Shown piece by piece: positions 57,570 through 64,000 of a stretch of DNA of 64,000 nucleotides; within the stretch, counting starts at the first letter, position 1, and each line of letters opens with the position of its first letter. The position numbers were made by a program, and so were the translations under genes. This DNA is from Streptomyces flavotricini (lineage in GTDB: Bacteria; Actinomycetota; Actinomycetes; Streptomycetales; Streptomycetaceae). The stretch spans positions 5,219,431-5,283,430 of the forward strand of contig NZ_JAINUL010000001.1 of NCBI RefSeq assembly GCF_020639365.1. Reading direction: 5' to 3'. Below the pieces are notes generated by a model, which saw only the letters and a program-made list of their open reading frames with translations, searched no databases and was not told the origin of the DNA.

Positions 57570-60431
57570 ATGCCCGCCAACGAAACCGCTCCTCCCGTCA
57601 AGAAGAGGGGACGACGCGCCCGTCTGATCGTGCTCGTGCTGGTCCTGGCGCTCCTCACGGGCTTCGGGTACGGGACGTACTGGAGCATGGACAACGTCCG
57701 TGCCTCGTTCCCCCAGGCCACCGGCACCCTCAAGGTCCCCGGCCTGACCGGGACCGTCGAGGTCAAGCGCGACTCCCACGGCATTCCCCAGCTCTACGCC
57801 GACAACGACGACGACCTCTTCCGCGCGCAGGGCTTCGTCCACGCCCAGGACCGCTTCTGGGAGATGGACGTCCGCCGCCACATGACCTCCGGCCGGCTCT
57901 CCGAGATGTTCGGGCCCGACCAGGTCGAGACCGACGCCTTCCTGCGCACGCTCGGCTGGCGCCAGGTCGCTCAGGCCGAGTACGACACGAAGCTGTCGGC
58001 CGAGACGAAGAAGTACCTGCAGGCCTACGCCGACGGGGTCAACGCGTACCTGAAGGGGAAGTCGGGCAAGGACCTCTCCGTCGAGCACGCCGCCCTCAAG
58101 CTCAGCGACGACTACCGGCCCGAGCAGTGGACGCCCGTGGACTCGGTGGCCTGGCTCAAGGCGATGGCCTGGGACCTGCGCGGCAACATGCAGGACGAGA
58201 TCGACCGTGCGCTGATGTCCAACAAGCTCACGCAGGCGCAGATCGACGAGCTCTACCCGCCGTACCCCTTCGACCGGAACAAGCCGATCGTCGACGCGGG
58301 CAAGATCGAGGGCGGGAAGTACGCCCCCCAGGGCGCGGCCGCGGGCTCCGCCGGCGGGGGCTCCGGCAAGGGCTCCGGCGGCGGCACCACCGGTTCCCAG
58401 GGCTCGGCCACCGGCTCGCAGGCCTCGGCCAACGGTTCGCCGTCCACGCCCACCGGCCTCGCGGACGACACCACCGCCCAGGGCGCCACCGTGGGCCTGC
58501 GCACCTCGCTGACCTCCCTCGCCAAGACCCTGGACAAGGTCCCCGCGATCCTCGGCCCCAACGGCAGCGGCATCGGCTCGAACTCCTGGGTCGTCTCCGG
58601 CCAGTACACGACCACCGGCAAGCCGCTGCTCGCGAACGACCCGCACCTGTCCCCGCAGCTGCCCTCGGTCTGGTACCAGATGGGCCTGCACTGCCGCACG
58701 GTCTCCAACCAGTGCAAGTACGACGTCGCCGGCTACACCTTCTCCGGCATGCCCGGCGTGGTCATCGGCCACAACGCCGACATCGCCTGGGGCATGACCA
58801 ACCTCGGCGCCGACGTCACCGACCTCTACCTGGAGCAGGTCAAGCCCGAGGGCTACGTCTACGACAACAAGGTGGTCCCCTTCACGACCCGTGAAGAGGT
58901 CATCAAGATCGCGGGCGGCAAGAGCAAGAAGATCACCGTCCGCACCACCAACAACGGTCCGCTGATCTCCGACCGCAGCGACGAGCTCGGTACGGTCGGC
59001 AGCCGGGCGCCCGTCTCCACCTCGGCCCCCGACCGCGGCAACGGCTACGCCGTCGCCCTGCGCTGGACCGCACTGGACCCCGGCAAGTCGATGGACGCGG
59101 TCTTCGGCCTCAACCGGGCCAAGGACTTCGCGGGCTTCCGCGCCGCCGCCCGCGACTTCGAGGTGCCGTCGCAGAACCTGATCTACGCCGACAACAAGGG
59201 CCTCGCCGGCAACATCGGCTACCAGGCCCCGGGCCGCATCCCGATCCGCGGCGCCGGCGACGGCCGCATGCCGGCCCCGGGCTGGGACTCCAAGTACGCC
59301 TGGAAGGGCGGCAAGGACGGCAACGCGGGCTACATCCCGCAGGACGAGATGCCGTACGACTACAACCCGGCGCGCGGCTACATCGTCACCGCGAACCAGG
59401 CGGTCGTGGAGAGCGGCACCGGCGCGGGCAAGTACCCGTACGTCCTGACCACCGACTGGGGCTACGGCGCCCGCAGTCAGCGGATCAACGACCTCATCGA
59501 GGCGAAGACCAAGGACAACGGCAAGATCTCCACCGACGACATGCGCACCATGCAGATGGACAACAGCAGCGAGATCGCCGCGCTGCTGACCCCGATGCTG
59601 GCCAAGATCGAGGTCTCGGACCCGGACGTGCGCTCCGCGCAGAAGCTGCTGGAGGGCTGGAACTACACCCAGGAGCCCGACTCGGCGGCGGCCGCGTACT
59701 TCAACGCGGTCTGGCGCAACATCCTCAAGCTGTCCTTCGGCGACAAGATGCCGAAGGAGCTGCGGATCGAGGGCAGCTGCATGAACGTCCAGGAGGAGAG
59801 CAGCGGTCCGGTCGACGACCTGGCCAAGACGGTCCGCGAGTGCGGTGCGCGCGAATCCGACTCGGCGCAGCCGGACGGCGGCGACCGCTGGTTCGAGGTG
59901 GTCCGCCGCCTGGTCAAGGACGAGAAGTCGGCCTGGTGGCAGACGCCGGCCGCCCGCAACCAGCCGGCGACCACCACCCGCGACCAGCTGTTCGCCCGGG
60001 CCATGAAGGACGCCCGCTGGGAGCTGACCGCCAAGCTCGGCAAGGACCAGTCCACCTGGAGCTGGGGCCGCCTGCACCAGCTGACGCTGAAGAACCAGAC
60101 CATCGGCACCGCGGGCCCGGGCTTCATGCAGTGGCTCCTCAACCGCGGCCCGTGGAACCTGGGCGGCGGCGAGGCCACCGTGAACGCGACCGGCTGGAAC
60201 GCCTCCAGCGGGTACGGGGTGACCTGGGTCCCGTCGATGCGGATGGTCGTGAACCTCAACGACCTGGACAAGTCGCGCTGGATCAATCTGACCGGCGCCT
60301 CGGGCCACGCGTACCACGACAACTACACGGACCAGACCACGATGTGGGCCAAGGGCGAGCTGCTGGAATGGCCCTTCGGCAAGGAGGCCGTGGACAAGGC
60401 GACGACGGAGACCCTGACGCTCAAGCCGTGA
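57570..60431 (+). CDS. Penicillin acylase family protein (Ntn hydrolase)
   Basis: 953 residues with one N-terminal helix (about 17-40) that exports or anchors it. Alpha part: RDSHGIPQLYADNDDDLFRAQG and FVHAQDRFWEMDVRRH. A Gly/Ser/Thr-rich linker follows at about 255-295. The autocleavage site is Gly-Ser337-Asn-Ser-Trp, making Ser337 the N-terminal nucleophile of the beta chain. NDPHL, AGYTFSGMPGVVIGHN and the late ASGYGVTWVPSMRMV also match. It hydrolyses an amide, such as a beta-lactam side chain or acyl-homoserine lactone; the natural substrate is unknown. AAGGACAG precedes the ATG. Its end overlaps the convergent gene by 11 bp. Confidence 0.9.
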   Translation: MPANETAPPVKKRGRRARLIVLVLVLALLTGFGYGTYWSMDNVRASFPQATGTLKVPGLTGTVEVKRDSHGIPQLYADNDDDLFRAQGFVHAQDRFWEMDVRRHMTSGRLSEMFGPDQVETDAFLRTLGWRQVAQAEYDTKLSAETKKYLQAYADGVNAYLKGKSGKDLSVEHAALKLSDDYRPEQWTPVDSVAWLKAMAWDLRGNMQDEIDRALMSNKLTQAQIDELYPPYPFDRNKPIVDAGKIEGGKYAPQGAAAGSAGGGSGKGSGGGTTGSQGSATGSQASANGSPSTPTGLADDTTAQGATVGLRTSLTSLAKTLDKVPAILGPNGSGIGSNSWVVSGQYTTTGKPLLANDPHLSPQLPSVWYQMGLHCRTVSNQCKYDVAGYTFSGMPGVVIGHNADIAWGMTNLGADVTDLYLEQVKPEGYVYDNKVVPFTTREEVIKIAGGKSKKITVRTTNNGPLISDRSDELGTVGSRAPVSTSAPDRGNGYAVALRWTALDPGKSMDAVFGLNRAKDFAGFRAAARDFEVPSQNLIYADNKGLAGNIGYQAPGRIPIRGAGDGRMPAPGWDSKYAWKGGKDGNAGYIPQDEMPYDYNPARGYIVTANQAVVESGTGAGKYPYVLTTDWGYGARSQRINDLIEAKTKDNGKISTDDMRTMQMDNSSEIAALLTPMLAKIEVSDPDVRSAQKLLEGWNYTQEPDSAAAAYFNAVWRNILKLSFGDKMPKELRIEGSCMNVQEESSGPVDDLAKTVRECGARESDSAQPDGGDRWFEVVRRLVKDEKSAWWQTPAARNQPATTTRDQLFARAMKDARWELTAKLGKDQSTWSWGRLHQLTLKNQTIGTAGPGFMQWLLNRGPWNLGGGEATVNATGWNASSGYGVTWVPSMRMVVNLNDLDKSRWINLTGASGHAYHDNYTDQTTMWAKGELLEWPFGKEAVDKATTETLTLKP

Positions 60432-61071
60432 GCGGCCCCCGTGCCGTGAATCTGACCACCCCCGACGGGGTGGCCACCGCTTGAACGGGGTGGTCGTGCG
60501 GTTCCTCCGGGACCCGCGCGACCACCTCTTCGTCGTAGAGGAGCACGACCAGCGCGGGATGCGCCCCGGCGCGCGCCAGGCGCGCCAGCACCCGGTCGTA
60601 CGAGCCCCCGCCGCGCCCCAGGCGCATGCCGCGCCCGTCCACGGCCAGCCCGGGCAGCAGGACGGCGTCGGCGGCCGTGACCGCGTCCGGCCCGAGCCGG
60701 GGCCCGGCCGGCTCCAGCAGCCGCATCTTCCCGGGGTGCGCGGCCTCGGCGAGACTGCCCGGACCTTCGTACGCGGCCCAGTCGAGGTCGTTGTCGGTCA
60801 GCAGGACGGGAAGCAGCACCCGCTTCCCGGCCGCGCGCAGGGCGTCCAGCAGATCGCGGGTGCCGGGTTCGGAGCCGACGGAGACGTACGCGGCCACCGT
60901 CCGCGCACCGGCCAGCTCGGGCAGTCCACAGGCGGAGCGGGAGAGCGCGCGGGCCGACGTACGCAGGAATTCGGGGGGCAGGGCCCGGCGGGCGGCGAGG
61001 AGCTCCCGGCGCAGCGCGGCCTTTTCGGACGGGTCGGACGGGTCGGACGGGTTCGGCGGTTTCTCTACCAC
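60421..61071 (-). CDS. 5-formyltetrahydrofolate cyclo-ligase
   Basis: 216 residues from a GTG at 61071; a TTG at 61104 is in frame but has no ribosome site, whereas AAAGGA lies about 14 nt before the GTG. The family core shows KAALRRELLAARRALP, VAAYVSVGSEPGTRDLLDAL and the ATP/substrate loop LAVDGRGMRLGRGGGSYDRVL. It makes 5,10-methenyl-THF from folinic acid with ATP. A triple PSD repeat near the N-terminus reflects a 9-bp tandem repeat (61028-61051). Divergent from galU. Confidence 0.9.
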   Translation of the reverse strand: MVEKPPNPSDPSDPSEKAALRRELLAARRALPPEFLRTSARALSRSACGLPELAGARTVAAYVSVGSEPGTRDLLDALRAAGKRVLLPVLLTDNDLDWAAYEGPGSLAEAAHPGKMRLLEPAGPRLGPDAVTAADAVLLPGLAVDGRGMRLGRGGGSYDRVLARLARAGAHPALVVLLYDEEVVARVPEEPHDHPVQAVATPSGVVRFTARGPLTA

Positions 61072-61167
61072 AGCTGACTCTGAATTCCTTTCAAATCGGG
61101 GCAATGTCGGAGCTATTAACCGGAATCAAGCCCGGAGCGGTCCGCGTGACCCACTATCGTTCTGCCC

Positions 61168-62070
61168 ATGACTCAGTTGCACCCTGTGATCAAGAAGGCC
61201 GTGATCCCGGCCGCAGGTCTCGGCACCCGCTTCCTTCCGGCGACGAAGGCGACGCCCAAGGAAATGCTCCCGGTCGTGGACAAGCCGGCCATCCAGTACG
61301 TGGTCGAGGAGGCCGTGTCGGCCGGCCTGGACGACGTCCTCATGATCACAGGACGTAACAAGCGTGCGCTCGAAGACCACTTCGACCGCAACTACGAGCT
61401 GGAATCGGCCCTCATCGCCAAGGGCGACGACGACCGCCTGAAGAAGGTTCAGGAGTCCAGCGACCTGGCCGCCATGCACTACGTCCGCCAGGGCGACCCG
61501 CGCGGCCTCGGCCACGCCGTCCTGTGCGCCGAGCCGCACGTCGGCGACGAGCCCTTCGCCGTCCTCCTCGGCGACGACCTGATCGACCCGCGCGACCCGC
61601 TGCTGCGCCAGATGACCGACGTGCACGCCCGCACCGGCGGCACGGTCATCGCGCTCATGGAGGTCGACCCCGCCAACGTCCACCTGTACGGCTGCGCCGC
61701 CGTCGAGGCCACCGACGAGGATGACGTCGTCCGGATCACCGGGCTCGTCGAGAAGCCCGACCCGGCGGACGCGCCCAGCAATTACGCGGTCATCGGACGG
61801 TACGTCCTCCACCCCGCGATCTTCGACATACTGCGGGAGACCGAGCCGGGCCGCGGCGGGGAGATCCAGCTCACCGACGGCCTGCAGAAGCTGGCCGCCG
61901 ACGAGAGCGTGGGCGGCCCGGTGCACGGCGTGGTCTTCCGGGGCCGCCGCTACGACACCGGGGACCGCGGGGACTACCTGCGGGCCATCGTCCGCCTCGC
62001 GTGCGAGCGTGAGGACCTGGGCCCGGAGTTCCGCACCTGGCTTCACCGTTACGTCACGGAGGAGATGTAG
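61168..62070 (+). CDS. galU: UTP-glucose-1-phosphate uridylyltransferase
   Basis: 300 residues. The nucleotidyltransferase signature AVIPAAGLGTRFLPATKATPK, KPAIQYVVEEA, LLGDDLIDPRDP and LVEKPDP with the C-terminal YDTGDRGDYLRA are diagnostic of GalU. It makes UDP-glucose for glycans, which the polysaccharide operon at 16.7-26.7 kb could use. It ends 4 bp before the moeA start, so the two are translated from one transcript. Confidence 0.95.
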   Translation: MTQLHPVIKKAVIPAAGLGTRFLPATKATPKEMLPVVDKPAIQYVVEEAVSAGLDDVLMITGRNKRALEDHFDRNYELESALIAKGDDDRLKKVQESSDLAAMHYVRQGDPRGLGHAVLCAEPHVGDEPFAVLLGDDLIDPRDPLLRQMTDVHARTGGTVIALMEVDPANVHLYGCAAVEATDEDDVVRITGLVEKPDPADAPSNYAVIGRYVLHPAIFDILRETEPGRGGEIQLTDGLQKLAADESVGGPVHGVVFRGRRYDTGDRGDYLRAIVRLACEREDLGPEFRTWLHRYVTEEM

Positions 62071-62074
62071 CACT

Positions 62075-63415
62075 TTGAGCAGCCGCGCACCGCAGGACAC
62101 CGGCCACGCCGCCCAGCGTCTGTGGTCGGTCGACGAGCACCTCGCGGACGTCCTCGCCGCGATCCGGCCGTTGGAGCCCATCGAGCTCCAGCTGCTCGAC
62201 GCCCAGGGCTGTGTCCTGGTCGAGGACGTCACCGTGCCCGTCGCGCTCCCGCCCTTCGACAACAGCTCCATGGACGGCTACGCCGTCCGCACGGCCGATG
62301 TCCAGGGCGCGAGCGAGGAGTTCCCCGCGGTGCTGACGGTGATCGGGGACGTGGCGGCGGGCAGCGCCGAGCTGCCCGCCGTCGGCCCCGGCCAGGCCGC
62401 CCGCATCATGACCGGCGCCCCGCTGCCGCCGGGCGCGGAAGCCGTCGTGCCGGTCGAGTGGACCGACGGCGGCACGGGCGGCGGGGCCGCCTCCGGGATG
62501 ACCCCGGCCAGCGCCGCGCCCGAGGGCTCGGGCGGCGAGGTACGGGTCCACCGCGCGGCCGAGGCCCGCGCGCACGTGCGCGCGCGCGGCAGCGACGTCC
62601 AGGCCGGGGACCTCGCGCTGGCCGCGGGCACCGTGCTCGGCCCGCCGCAGATCGCGCTGCTCGCCGCCATCGGGCGGGGCACCGTACGGGTGCGGCCGCG
62701 CCCGCGCGTGGTCGTACTGTCCACCGGCAGCGAGCTGGTCCAGCCGGGCGAGTCGCTGGCCGCGGGGACGATCTACGACTCGAACAGCTTCGCGCTGGCC
62801 GCGGCCGCGCGCGACGCCGGGGCGATCGCCTACCGGGTCGGGGCCGTGGCCGACGACGCCGAGACCTTGCGCTCCACCATCGAGGACCAGCTGATCCGGG
62901 CCGACCTGCTGGTCACGACGGGCGGGGTGAGCGTCGGCGCGTACGACGTGGTCAAGGAGGCGCTGACCTCGGTGGGCCGTGCGGACGAGGAGGCCGACGG
63001 CGGGCGGATGGACTTCCGCAAGCTCGCCATGCAGCCCGGCAAGCCGCAGGGCTTCGGCACGATCGGCCCCGACCACACCCCCCTGCTGGCCCTGCCCGGC
63101 AACCCGGTGTCCTCGTACGTCTCCTTCGAGCTCTTCGTGCGTCCCGCGATCCGCGCGCTCATGGGCCTGGCGGACGTCAGCCGGCCCAGCGTGCGGGCCG
63201 TCCTGGAAGCGGACAAGGCGCTGGGCTCCCCGGCCGGCCGCCGCCAGTTCCTGCGCGGCAAGTACGACGCGCAGGCCGGCACGGTCAGCCCGGTCGGCGG
63301 ATCGGGCTCCCACCTGATCGCGGCACTGGCCCACGCGGACTCCCTGATGGTCGTACCGGAGGACGTCACCTCGGTGGAGCCGGGGGACGAGCTCGAAGTG
63401 GTCCTGCTCGGCTGA
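62075..63415 (+). CDS. moeA: Molybdopterin molybdotransferase MoeA
   Basis: 446 residues from a TTG with GGAGGAG 10 nt upstream. Core motifs: ALPPFDNSSMDGYAVRTAD, ARIMTGAPLPPGAEAVV, STGSELVQPGESLAAGTIYDSN, LLVTTGGVSVGAYDVVKEAL and LLALPGNPVSSYVSFELFV. An acidic/Gly-rich insertion (about 133-155) is present. It inserts molybdate into adenylated molybdopterin. The molybdoenzyme at 44.6 kb would need this cofactor. Confidence 0.93.
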   Translation: MSSRAPQDTGHAAQRLWSVDEHLADVLAAIRPLEPIELQLLDAQGCVLVEDVTVPVALPPFDNSSMDGYAVRTADVQGASEEFPAVLTVIGDVAAGSAELPAVGPGQAARIMTGAPLPPGAEAVVPVEWTDGGTGGGAASGMTPASAAPEGSGGEVRVHRAAEARAHVRARGSDVQAGDLALAAGTVLGPPQIALLAAIGRGTVRVRPRPRVVVLSTGSELVQPGESLAAGTIYDSNSFALAAAARDAGAIAYRVGAVADDAETLRSTIEDQLIRADLLVTTGGVSVGAYDVVKEALTSVGRADEEADGGRMDFRKLAMQPGKPQGFGTIGPDHTPLLALPGNPVSSYVSFELFVRPAIRALMGLADVSRPSVRAVLEADKALGSPAGRRQFLRGKYDAQAGTVSPVGGSGSHLIAALAHADSLMVVPEDVTSVEPGDELEVVLLG

Positions 63416-63489
63416 AGTACGGCCGGTGCGGGTAGCGTGTTGCACCACACAGGCCCTTGCGGGGCCCGGAGCGGGAGCGGCACGAACCT

Positions 63490-63969
63490 ATGAGCACGCA
63501 CAGCAGGCTGACGCACATCGACGAGGCCGGCGCGGCCCGGATGGTGGACGTCTCGGAAAAGGACGTCACGACGCGGACGGCACGGGCCAGCGGGCGCGTG
63601 CTCGTCTCCGCGCGGGTGATCGAGCTGCTGCGCGGTGAGGGCGTGCCCAAGGGTGACGCCCTCGCCACCGCGCGGATCGCCGGGATCATGGGCGCGAAGA
63701 AGACCCCCGACCTGATCCCGCTCTGCCACCCGCTCGCCGTCTCCGGGGTGAAGGTGGACCTGTCGGTCGCCGACGACGCCGTCGAGATCCTCGCCACCGT
63801 CAAGACGACCGACCGCACGGGCGTCGAGATGGAGGCCCTGACGGCCGTCGCGGTCGCCGGGCTCACCGTGATCGACATGGTGAAGGCCGTCGACAAGGGC
63901 GCCGTCATCACGGACGTCCGGGTGGAGGAGAAGACCGGCGGCAAGTCCGGCGACTGGAGCCGCGCGTGA
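63490..63969 (+). CDS. moaC: Cyclic pyranopterin monophosphate synthase MoaC
   Basis: 159 residues. THIDEAGAARMVDVSEKDVT, AGIMGAKKTPDLIPLCHPL (catalytic His in CHPL) and MEALTAVAVAGLTVIDMVKA are MoaC signatures. With MoaA it makes cyclic pyranopterin, the first cofactor intermediate. It follows moeA after 74 bp and overlaps the next gene by four bases. Confidence 0.95.
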   Translation: MSTHSRLTHIDEAGAARMVDVSEKDVTTRTARASGRVLVSARVIELLRGEGVPKGDALATARIAGIMGAKKTPDLIPLCHPLAVSGVKVDLSVADDAVEILATVKTTDRTGVEMEALTAVAVAGLTVIDMVKAVDKGAVITDVRVEEKTGGKSGDWSRA

Positions 63970-64000
63970 ACGCCCCGCGCGGCGGCGACGCCTTCAGCCA
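63966..64000 (+). CDS. Start of a third cofactor gene (probably MogA/MoaB), cut by window edge
   Basis: A GTG that overlaps the moaC stop (GTGA) opens a frame of 11 codons (VNAPRGGDAFS) to the window end. Streptomyces moeA-moaC operons usually continue with a MogA/MoaB molybdopterin adenylyltransferase; identity here is from context only. Confidence 0.5.
   Translation, partial: MNAPRGGDAFS

Overview
The window is high-GC actinobacterial chromosome, almost certainly from a Streptomyces. The evidence is the sigma factor HrdD, four chaplins and two rodlins (proteins of the aerial-hypha surface), GTG/TTG/CTG starts, four-base stop/start overlaps, and a rare TTA codon in one gene. No rRNA, tRNA, CRISPR array, phage or insertion sequence was seen. 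Calls rest on reading the sequence and on recalled family motifs; no database search was run.

Layout. (1) 1-10.4 kb: a truncated secreted M6-type protease, TetR and WYL regulators each beside a DHA2 drug exporter, hrdD behind an exact SigR-type promoter, the fructose genes fruR-fruK without the expected fruA, a gene with a TTA codon, and a VKOR-like membrane protein. (2) 10.4-16.7 kb: a surface-coat cluster with two rodlins, three short chaplins, one long sortase-anchored chaplin with an unusual stalk, and three other secreted proteins. (3) 16.7-26.7 kb: a tightly coupled eight-gene exopolysaccharide operon (two glycosyltransferases, initiating phosphoglycosyltransferase, Wzy/ligase-like protein, MurJ/Wzx-like flippase, deacetylase, Wzz-like protein, acyltransferase), met by a convergent secreted GH26-like hydrolase with a proline-rich stalk. 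(4) 28.4-38.3 kb: ATP-grasp ligase, flavin monooxygenase, PAS-GAF-SpoIIE phosphatase, small secreted proteins, a P450 and an LtrA-like protein.

(5) 38.5-50.0 kb is the most unusual part: an apparent anaerobic module on one strand. The order is narK, a perfect Rex-type operator, pyruvate formate-lyase, its activating enzyme, a NarI-like cytochrome b with a zinc-ribbon/rubredoxin-like tail, a cysteine-ligated molybdopterin oxidoreductase of nitrate-reductase type, a four-cluster ferredoxin subunit, a Tat-anchored Rieske protein, a small two-helix membrane protein and a second narK. The mRNA-sense strand then carries seven GGGG runs at an exact 6-nt period. The set suggests Rex-controlled mixed-acid metabolism coupled to nitrate respiration by a quinol-nitrate complex of unfamiliar composition.

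(6) 50-64 kb: ordinary streptomycete chromosome: MscL, a SAF-domain protein, an atypical PyrF-like protein, MTA phosphorylase, FmdB behind a CIRCE-like (HrcA) site, an MFS exporter, a K+/H+ antiporter, penicillin acylase, 5-formyl-THF cyclo-ligase, GalU, and the molybdenum cofactor genes moeA, moaC and the start of a third gene. The cofactor genes could serve the molybdoenzyme of region 5; GalU could supply UDP-glucose for the polysaccharide of region 3.
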